Origin: Bradyrhizobium cosmicum
GTDB taxonomy: Bacteria; Pseudomonadota; Alphaproteobacteria; Rhizobiales; Xanthobacteraceae
Direction of reading: 5' to 3'
Length of the DNA stretch: 64,000 bases
Assembly (NCBI RefSeq): GCF_007290395.2
Contig: NZ_CP041656.2
Coordinates: 1,984,001-2,048,000, forward strand
Shown here: positions 18,213 through 27,237 of the stretch, one piece after another
How the letters are laid out: every line of letters starts with the position of its first letter
How positions within the stretch are numbered: position 1 is the first letter of the stretch
Made by a program: the position numbers and the translations under genes
Notes under the pieces: generated by a model
Databases searched by the model: none
The model's input: the letters and a program-made list of their open reading frames with translations, nothing else
Told to the model about the DNA's origin: nothing

Positions 18213-18916
18213 TGCTGGAGCTCCGAGGCGTCAATGCCGGCTATGGCACCTTCCAGGCGCTGTTCGACGTCAGTCTCGACGTCAGGGCCGGCGAGGCCGT
18301 CGGCGTCATCGGTCCCAACGGTGCCGGCAAGACCACCCTGATGCGTGTCATCTCCGGCCTGATCCGGCCCTCGCGCGGGTCGATCAGGATGGAGGGTGTC
18401 GACGTCGTGGCGACGCCGCCGCACAAGATCGTCAGCCTCGGCATCGCGCATGTGCCGGAGAACCGGCGGCTGTTTCCGCAGCTTTCGGTCGACGACAATC
18501 TCAAGATGGGCGCCTTCATGAAGGAGGCGCGCGGCCACTACGCCGAGCGGCTGGAGGTCGTGTTCGACCTGTTTCCGCGCCTGAAGGAGCGCCGCCACCA
18601 GATGGCCGGCACCATGTCCGGCGGCGAGCAGCAGATGTGCGCGATCGGCCGCGCGCTGATGTCCAATCCGAAACTCCTGCTGCTCGACGAGCCGTCGGCC
18701 GGACTTGCGCCCGTCGTGGTGCAGCAGGTGTTCGAACTGGTGAAGCGGATCCGTGCCAGCGGGCTGACGGTGCTGATCGTCGAGCAGAACGTGCAGCAGG
18801 TGCTGCGCGTGGTCGATCGCGCCTATCTGATCGAGGCCGGCACGATCCGCTCCTCGGGCACGTCGGCCGAGATGCTGGCGAGCGACACGGTCAAGGAAGC
18901 TTATCTCGGGGTGTGA
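18212..18916 (+). CDS. Branched-chain-type ABC ATP-binding protein (LivF-like)
   Basis: A 234-residue ATPase. Walker A GPNGAGKTT, signature MSGGEQQMCAIGRAL and Walker [14 protein letters not shown] are canonical. The segment GIAHVPENRRLFPQLSVDDN is typical of LivF. Its ATG overlaps the LivG stop (TGATG); a GTG one codon earlier is possible. Since its LivG partner has deviating motifs, this subunit probably supplies the fully competent catalytic site. Confidence 0.93.
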   Translation: MLELRGVNAGYGTFQALFDVSLDVRAGEAVGVIGPNGAGKTTLMRVISGLIRPSRGSIRMEGVDVVATPPHKIVSLGIAHVPENRRLFPQLSVDDNLKMGAFMKEARGHYAERLEVVFDLFPRLKERRHQMAGTMSGGEQQMCAIGRALMSNPKLLLLDEPSAGLAPVVVQQVFELVKRIRASGLTVLIVEQNVQQVLRVVDRAYLIEAGTIRSSGTSAEMLASDTVKEAYLGV

Positions 18917-18921
18917 GGTTC

Positions 18922-19803
18922 ATGCAGGCGATCCTGGACGTATTCGACATCTACCTGCTGGAGGCCGTGATCAACGGCATCCTGCTCGGCGGCGTGCTGG
19001 CGCTGCTCGCGCTCGGGCTCAATCTGATCTTCGGCGTCATCGACGTGACCTGGATCTGCTACGCTGAGCTCGTGATGATCGGCATGTACGCGATGTATTT
19101 CCTGGTGCAGGTCTATGGCCTCAGCTATTTCGTCGCCGCACCACTCACGATTCTGCTGGTCGCGATCCTCGGCGCGGCGCTGCATTATCTCGTGATCGCA
19201 CCGCTGCTCACGGCGCCGCCGATCAACCAGCTGCTCGCGACCGGCGGCGTGCTGTTCGTGCTCCAGAGCTTTGCCACCGTCGCCTTCGGCATCGACTTTC
19301 GCAATCTCGGCATCCGCCTGCCGGTGCTCGCCTTCGGCGAGATGAATTTCAGTTACGCCCGGCTGCTCTCGTTCCTGGCGGCGCTGGTCGGCATGGTCGC
19401 GGTCTACCTGTTCATGACCCGGACCTTCACCGGCACCGCGATCCGCGCCATCTCGCAGGACCGGCAGATCATGGCGCTGATGGGCGTCGACACCAGGCGG
19501 ATCTATCTCATCACGTCCGCGATCGGCGGTGGGCTGGCCGGGCTCGCCGCCTGCCTGCTCGTGCTGCAATATGACGTGCATCCCTTCGTCGGCCTCTCGT
19601 TCGGGCCGATCACCTTCTTGATCTGCGTGCTCGGCGGGCTCGGCAATTTCATCGGCGGCTTCATCGCCGCCTTCGTGTTTGCCGAGATCATCTCGCTCGG
19701 CGGCCTGTTCTCAGATCTCGAATGGGGCTATGTGCTGGCCTTCGCCTTCTTCATCGTCATGATGTTCATCCGGCCCGCGGGCCTGCTTGCGAGGCGGCGA
19801 TGA
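18922..19803 (+). CDS. Branched-chain-type ABC permease (LivH-like)
   Basis: A 293-residue inner-membrane permease with about eight helices. N-terminal LEAVINGILLGGVLALLALG and the EAA-like loop around TRTFTGTAIRAISQDRQIMALMGVD fit LivH. The start at 18922 lies five bases after the LivF stop, with GTGAGGTTC upstream. The last codons overlap the LivM start by four bases (ATGA), so translation of the two permeases is coupled. Confidence 0.93.
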   Translation: MQAILDVFDIYLLEAVINGILLGGVLALLALGLNLIFGVIDVTWICYAELVMIGMYAMYFLVQVYGLSYFVAAPLTILLVAILGAALHYLVIAPLLTAPPINQLLATGGVLFVLQSFATVAFGIDFRNLGIRLPVLAFGEMNFSYARLLSFLAALVGMVAVYLFMTRTFTGTAIRAISQDRQIMALMGVDTRRIYLITSAIGGGLAGLAACLLVLQYDVHPFVGLSFGPITFLICVLGGLGNFIGGFIAAFVFAEIISLGGLFSDLEWGYVLAFAFFIVMMFIRPAGLLARRR

Positions 19804-20819
19804 CGGGGCAGGGGCGGCTTGCAGCATGGGCGGTCGGGCTGGCGGCGCTGGTTGCGCTGCCCTTCGTCTACCGCGATCCCTATCATCTGCACATCCTGGT
19901 GCTGATCCTGATCTGGTCGTTCGCCTATACGTCGTGGTCGATGATGGGGCGGTTTGGCCTGGTCTCGCTCGGCCATGGCGGCTTCATGGGGATCGGCGCC
20001 TACGTCACTGCGCTGCTGTGGAATCATCTCGGCTGGTCGCCCTGGATCGGCATTCCCATCGGCATGGCCGCGGCCGGCGTGCTGGCGCTGATCGTCGGTT
20101 ATCCCTGCTTCCGCTTCCGCATCACCGGGCATTATTTCGTGCTGGTGACACTGGCGCTGTCCGGCATCGTGCTCCAGGTCATCACGGCCACGCGCGACTA
20201 CACCGGCGGCTCGCTCGGCTATACGCCGAACCGGGCCTCGGGCAACAAGCTGCTGGCGCTGCAGTTCGACGACAAGATCACCTGGTACCTGATCGCGCTC
20301 GGGGTCTGGCTGCTCGGCATCGTGGTCTGGCACTGGGTCGACCGCAGCATGGCGCGCTACGCGCTGGAGGCGATCTCGGAGGACGAGGACGCCGCTGCCG
20401 CGGCCGGCGTCGATGTCACCGCCGAGAAGCTGAAGATCACGCTGCTCAGCGCGGTGATGACGGCGCTGGCGGGCGCGGTCTATTGCCAGTACCAGATGTT
20501 CATCACGCCCGACACCGTCAGCGGCATCGCGGTGTCGCTCCAGATGGTGTTCGCTGCGATCGTCGGCGGACTGTTCGTGTCGCTCGGTCCGACCTTCGGT
20601 GCCGTCATCACCATCCTGCTGGCGGAAACCCTGCGGATCGGCTTCGGCACCAAGGCGGTCGGCTGGGACAATCTCGTCTACGGCGTGCTGCTCGTCCTTT
20701 TCATCATATTCCTTCCCAAGGGTATCCTTGGTAGCGTGCTCGACCGACTGAAGCCGCAACGCAAGGTTCCCCGCGCTCATGAACAAGAAGCCGTCCAAAT
20801 CGCTCGCCCAGGAGCTTGA
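19800..20819 (+). CDS. Branched-chain-type ABC permease (LivM-like)
   Basis: A 339-residue permease with about eight helices. The conserved block MGRFGLVSLGHGGFMGIGAYV, split here as FGLVSLGHGGFMGIGAY, is the LivM signature, and RYALEAISEDEDAAAAAGVD is the ATPase-coupling loop. It completes a full five-gene importer (binding protein, two ATPases, two permeases). The last 41 bases overlap the beginning of the PPK2 gene in another frame, an unusually long overlap for this operon. The ligand class (amino acids, urea, amides or aromatic acids) is open. Confidence 0.93.
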   Translation: MTGQGRLAAWAVGLAALVALPFVYRDPYHLHILVLILIWSFAYTSWSMMGRFGLVSLGHGGFMGIGAYVTALLWNHLGWSPWIGIPIGMAAAGVLALIVGYPCFRFRITGHYFVLVTLALSGIVLQVITATRDYTGGSLGYTPNRASGNKLLALQFDDKITWYLIALGVWLLGIVVWHWVDRSMARYALEAISEDEDAAAAAGVDVTAEKLKITLLSAVMTALAGAVYCQYQMFITPDTVSGIAVSLQMVFAAIVGGLFVSLGPTFGAVITILLAETLRIGFGTKAVGWDNLVYGVLLVLFIIFLPKGILGSVLDRLKPQRKVPRAHEQEAVQIARPGA

Positions 20820-21702
20820 CCGCTACATCACGCCGTTTCGCTACGACGGGTCGGGCAAGTTTCACCTCAAGGACCACAAGACCAACGAGAAGGGCGATCT
20901 CGACAAGGAGAAGGCGCAGGACATCCTGGAGGCCAACAAGGGTCGCCTCGCCGATTTCCAGGAGAAACTCTACGCCCAGGACCGCTGGTCGCTGCTCCTG
21001 ATCTTCCAGGGCATGGACGCCGCCGGCAAGGACAGTGCCATCAAGGCGCTGTTCGAAGGCATCAACCCGCAAGGCTGCGACGTCCATGCATTCAAGCAGC
21101 CCACCAGTCACGAGCTCGACCATGACTTCCTCTGGCGTCACGTGGTTGCGCTGCCCGCGCGCGGCCATATCGGCATCTTCAATCGCTCACACTATGAGGA
21201 ATGCCTGGTCACGCGCGTGCATCCGGACATCCTTGCCAAGGAGCAGCTGCCGCCCAAGCTCATCACCAAGAACATCTGGCGGGAGCGATTCGAGGACATC
21301 ACGGCTTTCGAGCGCTACCTGGCGCGCAACGGCACTATCGTCCTGAAGTTCTTCCTCAACGTCTCCAGGGAGGAGCAGCGGCAGCGCTTTCTCGAGCGGC
21401 TGGAGGTGCCGGCCAAGCAATGGAAGTTCTCCATGGGCGACATCAAGGAGCGCGCGCTGTGGCCGCGCTACCAGGCGGTCTATCAGGACATCGTCCGCCA
21501 CACCGCGACGGCCCATGCGCCCTGGTATGTCGTGCCCGCCGATCACAAATGGTTCGCGCGTGTCGTGATCGGCTCTGCGATCGTCGCGGCGCTCGACAAG
21601 CTCGACCTGCGCTTCCCCCGCGCCGACAAGTCCTCGCTGGAGGAGTTCAAGGAAATCCGCAAGGCGCTGGAAAAGGAGGAGGGGAAGAAGCGGGCAAAAT
21701 GA
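20779..21702 (+). CDS. ppk2: Polyphosphate kinase 2 family protein
   Basis: A 307-residue, one-domain PPK2, which moves phosphate between inorganic polyphosphate and nucleotides (GDP/ADP or AMP depending on subclass). Walker A is FQGMDAAGKDSAIKAL, the lid region shows FNRSHYEECLVTRVHP, and Walker B lies near IVLKFFLNVS. Start context is GCTCATG inside livM, so the gene starts 41 bases before the livM stop and must be translated from the same message. The C-terminus is Lys/Glu-rich (FKEIRKALEKEEGKKRAK). It is probably co-transcribed with the importer; whether this is functional or just convenient is unknown. Confidence 0.94.
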   Translation: MNKKPSKSLAQELDRYITPFRYDGSGKFHLKDHKTNEKGDLDKEKAQDILEANKGRLADFQEKLYAQDRWSLLLIFQGMDAAGKDSAIKALFEGINPQGCDVHAFKQPTSHELDHDFLWRHVVALPARGHIGIFNRSHYEECLVTRVHPDILAKEQLPPKLITKNIWRERFEDITAFERYLARNGTIVLKFFLNVSREEQRQRFLERLEVPAKQWKFSMGDIKERALWPRYQAVYQDIVRHTATAHAPWYVVPADHKWFARVVIGSAIVAALDKLDLRFPRADKSSLEEFKEIRKALEKEEGKKRAK

Positions 21703-21888
21703 ACAAAAGCGAAAACAACCCCATGCACAGTAGCCGGTGATAATGAAATCAAGGGCTTGGCCGTTATCGTGGATGGGGATTCGGATTTTTGGAATTTCGT
21801 TTGACTCGTCGGGCAAAACAGGGGTATGGTGTCATCATTGCGACGTGCCGCTTGTCGCATCCATAGCAGCCAGATCACGGATGCCGTA

Positions 21889-21975
21889 GGGTGGGCAAAG
21901 CGTAAGCGTGCCCACCAATTTTCATGACGATAGGGGTGGCGGGCACGGCGCGCGAAAACGCGCCTTTGCCCACCC
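21889..21975. repeat. REP-like intergenic palindrome
   Basis: GGGTGGGCAAAG (21889-21900) is inverted as CTTTGCCCACCC (21964-21975), and the inner parts (GCGTGCCCACC and GGTGGCGGGCAC) also pair. Elements built around GGTGGGCAAAG...GTGCCCACC are, as I recall, common in Bradyrhizobium intergenic space. It lies between convergent genes. Confidence 0.65.
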
Positions 21976-22000
21976 CGCTATTTCAGCGCAACCCCGCCCC

Positions 22001-22891
22001 TCAGTATCCGCGGCCCCACCAGTAGCAGAAGCGCTCGACATTGGCGGGAAGGCTGGCCTCGTAGTTCGCCCACTTCTCGTATTTCGGCAGCTTCACTTCC
22101 TTCATCGCGGTGTCGAAGCACTTGCCGGCATCGGCCGCCTTCTTCACCTCTGCTGAGAGCTCCTCCATGTAGGCGACGTCGTCCTCGATGTCCTTCTTGG
22201 TCCCGAAGCGGCCGCCGGCATAGGGATGGCCGGGGATCATCCGCTCCCAGTCGAGCGAGGCGAGCTTCTTCAGTGAGGCGATGTATTCCAGTGGCGAGGC
22301 GTTGTCGGGAATGTTGCGGAACTGCACGGATTCGATCGGGGCGAAGTCGACGACGAAGACGATCTTCTCCTTCGGCAGCCGCATCACCAGCGAGTTGTCG
22401 GAATGGTTGCGGCCGACATAGTTCAGCTCCAGCGTGGTGCCGCCGAGCGTGATGGCCTTCTTGTCGTCGACCACCTGGTCCGGCATCACGACGTCGGCGA
22501 GCAGCGAATTCTGCTTCTTCAATTCGAGCAGGCGTTCCTTGGTCCGCCGGTGGGCGACGAAGGTGGCGCCGAGATCCTTGAACGGCTGGCCGCCGGCGAT
22601 GTGGTCGTAATGATGATGGCTGTAGATCACGTATTTGATCGGCTTGTCGGTGACAGCCTTGATCGCGTCGATATAGGGCTTGGCGGGACGCAAATAGGAG
22701 ATCGGATCGGTCGCGATCACGCCCTGCGGCGTCACGACGAACATCGACTGATGGCCGCCATAGCGAAAGACGTAGACGTTTTCGGTGCCGTCGACCTTCC
22801 TGGTCGAGGTTTGCGGCGGGGATTGCGCCGTGGCAGGCCCAAGTCCGGCGACGAGCGCGACAAGTGCGGTCAGGCAAATCGATTTCTTCAT
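22001..22891 (-). CDS. Exported metallo-beta-lactamase-fold hydrolase
   Basis: A 296-residue protein with a signal peptide (KKSICLTALVALVAGLGPATA). The MBL metal motif H-x-H-x-D-H is at residues 92-97 (SHHHYDH), followed by GRNHSDNSLVMRLP and VVDFAP with the later ligands, and MIPGHPYAGG as the last His loop. The C-terminal 60 residues are helical. MBL-fold enzymes of this size hydrolyse lactones, thioesters or phosphoesters; nothing narrows the choice. The start at 22891 precedes the signal peptide; the frame is open to 22984, but there is no typical start context there. Divergent from the MscS gene, with a long gap between. Confidence 0.88.
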   Translation of the reverse strand: MKKSICLTALVALVAGLGPATAQSPPQTSTRKVDGTENVYVFRYGGHQSMFVVTPQGVIATDPISYLRPAKPYIDAIKAVTDKPIKYVIYSHHHYDHIAGGQPFKDLGATFVAHRRTKERLLELKKQNSLLADVVMPDQVVDDKKAITLGGTTLELNYVGRNHSDNSLVMRLPKEKIVFVVDFAPIESVQFRNIPDNASPLEYIASLKKLASLDWERMIPGHPYAGGRFGTKKDIEDDVAYMEELSAEVKKAADAGKCFDTAMKEVKLPKYEKWANYEASLPANVERFCYWWGRGY

Positions 22892-23169
22892 GTCTGGCTT
22901 TCTGGAAATGATCGAGAGCGGGAGAGGAGAGGCGAATATCCTCGTCATCACAAACGCTGCCGGGAAGAGTTTATTCCGCTGCATTGAGTCGCAGGGGCGT
23001 CGCAGCGGGATAATTCATGCTGCTGTGCGTAGCCGCCGAGGAACTCGCGCATCCAAATGTGATGCCTGAAGCATCGATCCCGCTTGACAGTTTTGTGTCA
23101 CAGGAGGACCATTAGCTTGGTCGCGAATACGCGACGCGCAACGTCCACATCCAGAGCAAGGGGAGGTCT

Positions 23170-23202
23170 ATGACTCCACCTCCGCAAATCCAGCCGCGTT
23201 AA
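23170..23202 (+). other. Ten-codon proline-rich mini-ORF with sequestered ribosome site
   Basis: ATG at 23170 follows GGGAGGTCT and encodes MTPPPQIQPR then TAA. The ribosome site GGAGGT (23162-23167) pairs with ACCTCC (23178-23183) inside the ORF, which would hide both site and start codon in a hairpin. It could be a leader peptide or chance. No downstream gene is close: MscS starts 450 bases later. Confidence 0.2.
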
Positions 23203-23411
23203 GTGCGATGGAGCTCGTTCGGACTATCGCATAGCGGCAGAAACCGCGAACGGCACGCCGGGTAAAGGTCTAGTGGGCTGCATCAGTGTGGCATGGCCCC
23301 TGCCTGCCCGGCGCTGTGCGTTTTGCAGGCCGCTGATCGCGTCGGGCGCCCTGACGGACCCGCCGGCGCGAATGTCCTGATATCCGCATCTCTCCTCCTC
23401 CTCCTCTCCAT

Positions 23412-23442
23412 CGTCATTCCGGGTCCAAGCCCCGGAATGACG
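23412..23442. repeat. Short CGTCATTCCGGG palindrome
   Basis: CGTCATTCCGGG (23412-23423) and its perfect inverse CCCGGAATGACG (23431-23442) enclose seven bases. It is a short relative of the long element at 27132-27237, which uses the same terminal sequence. Confidence 0.7.
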
Positions 23443-23654
23443 GGAGAGCTTCTTGCACGTCGCATCTCAACACGCGCATGTCACTGCCAGAGTCGTGGTT
23501 CCCGATCCTGCATTGCGGCAAATGCCAAGAGATGGTCGCCTCAGCGGCAAACTTCCGACACAGGGCGCGGGCGAATAGCGTCCATCCGACATGACGCATG
23601 CGCTTCGGCGGTGACGATTCCGCCGTGGCGCATCTATTGTTTCAGGGAATCCTC

Positions 23655-25985
23655 GTGTCGCACAAGCTTGCCTCCGCGCTCTTCACGGCGCTCTTCCTCG
23701 CCATCCTGTCTCTCTGCCCGGCTCGTGCCGAACCGGCTGCGCCCGTTGCCGGCAGCGCGGCCGCACTGTCGCCTGACGAAGCCAAACGCGCGCTGGAGAC
23801 CCTCCAGGACGACAAGAAGCGCGCGCAAATGATCGACACGTTGCGCGCGATCGCGACTGCGTCCGGTCCGCAGCAGCCCGCGCCTGAGCAGAAATCGCCA
23901 ATTCCGCTCGCGGCCGACGGCCTCGGTGCGCAGCTTCTGCTCACCGTGTCCGAAGAGATCGGAGAGATTTCGCGAGAGGTCGCGGATGTCGCGCGCACGC
24001 TCACGCATTTTCCGGCGTTCTATTACTGGATCGTCCGCACCGCCAATGATCCGGCCGCCTACAACCTCCTGATCGAGATCGCCTGGAAGCTTGCGCTGGT
24101 GTTCGGTTGCGCCCTCGCGGCGGAGTGGGTGATCTTCCGGCTGATCCGTCGACCCGTCATCTTCCTCGAAGCGCGCGTGCCGCAGACCGTGCACGTGCCA
24201 GTGCAGGCGCTCGCCGTCGGCGACCCGCCGGCATCCGCGTCCGGCGTCGCCGCCCAGCCCGAACAGCACCGGCGCCGCGTCAGCCTGGCGCGCGCGTGGC
24301 AATTGCTGCTGCGGCTGCCCTTCGTGCTCGGCCGGCTCGTGCTCGAACTGCTTCCCGTGCTCGTCTTCGTCGGTGTGGCCACGGCGCTGCTTGGAACGGA
24401 GATCGGCGATGCCGGCATCGTCCGCCTCGTCATCCTCGCAGTGGTCAACGCCTATGCGTTCTCGCGCGGGCTCATATGTATCGTCCGTGCGCTGGCCGGA
24501 CCTTACGGCCTGTTTCCAGTTCGCCCGGAAACGGCTGCCTATATCGAGATCTGGGCGCGTCGCATCGTCGGCGTCGGCGTCTCCGGCATTGCGTTTGCCA
24601 ATGTGGCGCTGCTGCTCGGCCTGCACCGCGCCGGCTACGCTGCGCTGCTGCGCATGGTGATGCTGGTGGTGCATCTGTTCGTCGTCGTCATCATCCTGCA
24701 ATGCCGCCGTCAGGTCGCCGAGGCGATCCGCGCGCCGGCCGACCGGCAGGGCATTACGGCCCGGCTCCGCAATCGCATCGCCGCCGGCTGGCACTATCCC
24801 GCCATCGCGCTCGACATCGCGCTGTGGGCGGTCTGGGCCCTCAACATCCGCAATGGCTATTCGCTGCTGCTGCAATATTTCGTCGGCACGATCGCTGTGG
24901 TGCTGATCACCCGCGTCGCCATCATGGTGACGCTGAGCCTGATCGATCGCGGCTTCCGCATCAAGCCGGAGATCCTGCAGCGTTTTCCGGGTCTCGAGAT
25001 CCGCGCCAACCGCTATTTGCCGCTGCTGCGCAGGATCGTCTCCGGCGTGATCGCCTTCATCGGCTTCGTGGCGGTGCTCGAGGTCTGGGGCGTCGACGCC
25101 ATCGTCTGGTTCTATGGCGGTCAGATCGGCAGCCGGCTGATCTCGGCCGTGGCGACGATCGGCATCGCCGTGTTCATCGCCGCGGCAATCTGGGAGGCCA
25201 GCAATGCGCTGCTGGACCGCCAGATCAATACGCTGTCGCGGGACGGCCACTATGCCCGCGCCGCGCGCCTGCGCACGTTCCAGCCGATGCTGCGGACGGC
25301 GCTGCTGTGCCTGATTGCCACCGTCGTCGGACTGACCGCGCTGAGCGAGATCGGGGTCAATGTCGCCCCGCTGCTGGCGGGCGCCGGCATCGTCGGCATC
25401 GCCATCGGCTTCGGTTCGCAGAAGCTGGTGCAGGATCTCATCACTGGCCTGTTCCTGCTGCTGGAGAACACGGTGCAGGTCGGCGATAGCGTCAGCGTCT
25501 CGGGGCTGTCAGGCGTCGTCGAGAATGTTTCGATCCGCACCATTCGCCTGCGCGCCGGCGACGGCGCCGTACACATCGTGCCGTTCAGCGCGGTCACGAC
25601 CATCACCAACGCCAGCCGCGGCGCCGGCAACGCGTCCGTCAGCGTCAACGTCGCCTACAAGGAGGATACCGACCGCGCCGGCCAGATCCTCAAGGACATC
25701 GTCGAGGAGATGCGCCGCGAGCCTGAATTCCGGGCCCTGATCCGCGGTGACCTCGATCTGTGGGGCATCGACAAGGTCGACGGCGCCATGGTGTCGATCG
25801 TCGGTCAGATCCGCTGCACCGAGGCCGGCCGCTGGCCGGTCCAGCGCGAGTTCAACCGCCGCATGAAGCTGCGCTTCCAGCAGAGCGGCATCGAGGTCGC
25901 ATCTCCGGTTCAGACTATCCTGATGCAGATCGCGCCGCCCGCCGATCATGCCGCCAGTATGACGCCGCGGCGCGCGGCCGGATAG
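23655..25985 (+). CDS. Large MscS-family mechanosensitive channel protein
   Basis: About 776 residues from a GTG start with CAGGGA six bases upstream. An ATG 57 bases earlier is in frame but would place the signal peptide (ASALFTALFLAILSLCPARA) internally. After a periplasmic helical region (about 25-130) come roughly ten membrane helices and, near residues 560-660, the MscS pore and beta domain with VAPLLAGAGIVGIAIGFGSQ and VQVGDSVSVSGLSGVVENVS. The long membrane-rich N-terminus is that of MscK/MscM/YbdG-like forms. It opens on membrane tension to release solutes. It is monocistronic, and the next gene begins 100 bases later. Confidence 0.9.
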   Translation: MSHKLASALFTALFLAILSLCPARAEPAAPVAGSAAALSPDEAKRALETLQDDKKRAQMIDTLRAIATASGPQQPAPEQKSPIPLAADGLGAQLLLTVSEEIGEISREVADVARTLTHFPAFYYWIVRTANDPAAYNLLIEIAWKLALVFGCALAAEWVIFRLIRRPVIFLEARVPQTVHVPVQALAVGDPPASASGVAAQPEQHRRRVSLARAWQLLLRLPFVLGRLVLELLPVLVFVGVATALLGTEIGDAGIVRLVILAVVNAYAFSRGLICIVRALAGPYGLFPVRPETAAYIEIWARRIVGVGVSGIAFANVALLLGLHRAGYAALLRMVMLVVHLFVVVIILQCRRQVAEAIRAPADRQGITARLRNRIAAGWHYPAIALDIALWAVWALNIRNGYSLLLQYFVGTIAVVLITRVAIMVTLSLIDRGFRIKPEILQRFPGLEIRANRYLPLLRRIVSGVIAFIGFVAVLEVWGVDAIVWFYGGQIGSRLISAVATIGIAVFIAAAIWEASNALLDRQINTLSRDGHYARAARLRTFQPMLRTALLCLIATVVGLTALSEIGVNVAPLLAGAGIVGIAIGFGSQKLVQDLITGLFLLLENTVQVGDSVSVSGLSGVVENVSIRTIRLRAGDGAVHIVPFSAVTTITNASRGAGNASVSVNVAYKEDTDRAGQILKDIVEEMRREPEFRALIRGDLDLWGIDKVDGAMVSIVGQIRCTEAGRWPVQREFNRRMKLRFQQSGIEVASPVQTILMQIAPPADHAASMTPRRAAG

Positions 25986-26088
25986 CGGCCCGGTAAACTT
26001 ACCGCTTGCCTCCGCGCACCCCACATCGTTCACTCCACTTCCAGCCTGCTGACGACATGCGGGCGACAAAAAGGGTAGGGAGAGGCGA

Positions 26089-27084
26089 ATGCGGGGGCTG
26101 TGGGCCGGATTGCGCGGCCATGTGATCGTCATTTGCGCGTTGCTCGGATGCGTATGGACTGCATCGGCGGGAGCCCAGCCATTTCCGTCGCGCCCCATCA
26201 CCCTCGTGGTGCCGTTTTCGGCAGGTGGGCCCACCGATACGTTGGCTCGGATCCTGTCGGAACGGATCGCGGCCGAGTTGCACACCACGATCGTGGTCGA
26301 GAATGTGGCCGGCGCCTCCGGCACCATCGCCGGCGCCCGTGTCGCGCGTGCGACGCCTGATGGCACGACGATCACGATCGGCCATTGGGGCACGCATGTG
26401 CTGAACGGCGCGATCTTCAAGCTGCCCTATGACGTGCTGGCCGATTTCGAGCCGGTCGCGACGATCGCGATGGGTACGCAGCTCATCGTCGGCCGGAAGT
26501 CGCTCGAGGCCAACAGTCTGAAGGAGATGATCGCCTGGCTGAAGGCCAACCCCGGCAAGGCGACCGCGGGCACGGCCGGGGCCGGCACCGGCGCGCATGT
26601 CGCCGGCGTCTTCTTCAAGGAGAAGACCGGCACCGACTTCCAGTTCGTGCCTTATCGCGGCGCGGGGCCCGCCATGATCGATCTCGTCGCGGGCCAGATC
26701 GACATCATGTTCGACCAGGCCTCGAACTCGCTGCCGCAATACAAGAACGGCGCGATCAAGGCATTCGCGGTGACCTCGCCGACACGGCTGGCCTCCGCGC
26801 CCGACGTGCCGACCGTGGACGAGGCGGGGCTGCCCGGGCTTTATATTTCCTATTGGCACGGCATCTGGGCACCGAAGAATACGCCCAAGGACATCGTCAC
26901 GAAGCTCAACGCGGCGATCGTCACCGTGCTTGCCGATCCCGCCGTCAAGGCGCGCTTCGGCGAATTGGGGCAGGAGATACCGCCGCCGGACCAGCAAACG
27001 CCCGCGGCGCTCGGAGCTTTCCAGAAAGCCGAGACTGAAAAGTGGTGGCCGATCGTGAAGGCTGCGGATATCAAGCCGGAATAG
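26089..27084 (+). CDS. Bug-family (TctC-like) substrate-binding protein
   Basis: A 331-residue periplasmic protein with a signal peptide ending near TASAGAQPF. The family hallmark FPSRPITLVVPFSAGGPTD follows directly, and the ligand loop reads VVENVAGASGTIAG. Bug proteins bind carboxylates or aromatic acids for tripartite tricarboxylate transporters, but no tctA/tctB membrane partners are near, as is usual for the many orphan Bug genes of beta- and alphaproteobacteria. The start follows AGGGAGAGGCGA. The gene is isolated between MscS and a long repeat. Confidence 0.9.
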   Translation: MRGLWAGLRGHVIVICALLGCVWTASAGAQPFPSRPITLVVPFSAGGPTDTLARILSERIAAELHTTIVVENVAGASGTIAGARVARATPDGTTITIGHWGTHVLNGAIFKLPYDVLADFEPVATIAMGTQLIVGRKSLEANSLKEMIAWLKANPGKATAGTAGAGTGAHVAGVFFKEKTGTDFQFVPYRGAGPAMIDLVAGQIDIMFDQASNSLPQYKNGAIKAFAVTSPTRLASAPDVPTVDEAGLPGLYISYWHGIWAPKNTPKDIVTKLNAAIVTVLADPAVKARFGELGQEIPPPDQQTPAALGAFQKAETEKWWPIVKAADIKPE

Positions 27085-27131
27085 TGCTGTCGCACCACAC
27101 TCTCTCACGCCCGCAGAATGCAAAGCTCTCT

Positions 27132-27237
27132 CGTCATTCCGGGGCGCGACGAAGTCGCGAGCCCGGAATCCATCGGGCTGCAGAGACCGCCGTGCAATGG
27201 ATTCCGGGCTCGCGCTGACGCGCGCCCCGGAATGACG
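27132..27237. repeat. Long Bradyrhizobium-type palindromic repeat
   Basis: A 17-bp perfect terminal inverted repeat (CGTCATTCCGGGGCGCG at 27132-27148, inverted at 27221-27237) encloses a second 14-bp pair (AGCCCGGAATCCAT at 27160-27173, inverted at 27197-27210). It can fold as one long hairpin. It sits in the 344-base gap before the malic enzyme gene. The gap's last part, low in GC around 27295-27365, may hold its promoter. Confidence 0.75.

Larger units (their letters stand above)
22892..23654. other. Long divergent intergenic region
   Basis: About 760 bases between the MBL and MscS genes. It holds a 10-codon open frame at 23170 with a strong ribosome site, a short palindrome at 23412-23442, and TTGACA near 23086 that could be a -35 element without an obvious -10. 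The stretch from about 23200 to 23290 has a strikingly structured look but matches no RNA family I recognise. Confidence 0.4.

Noticed and set aside
23293..23832. 179-codon frame in the MBL-MscS gap
   Set aside because: It spans the palindromic repeat and the start of MscS, has no ribosome site and has poor codon use.
23634..25250. 538-codon minus-strand open frame opposite the MscS gene
   Set aside because: Antisense shadow of a membrane protein: hydrophobic codons read backwards as Asp, Gln and Arg.
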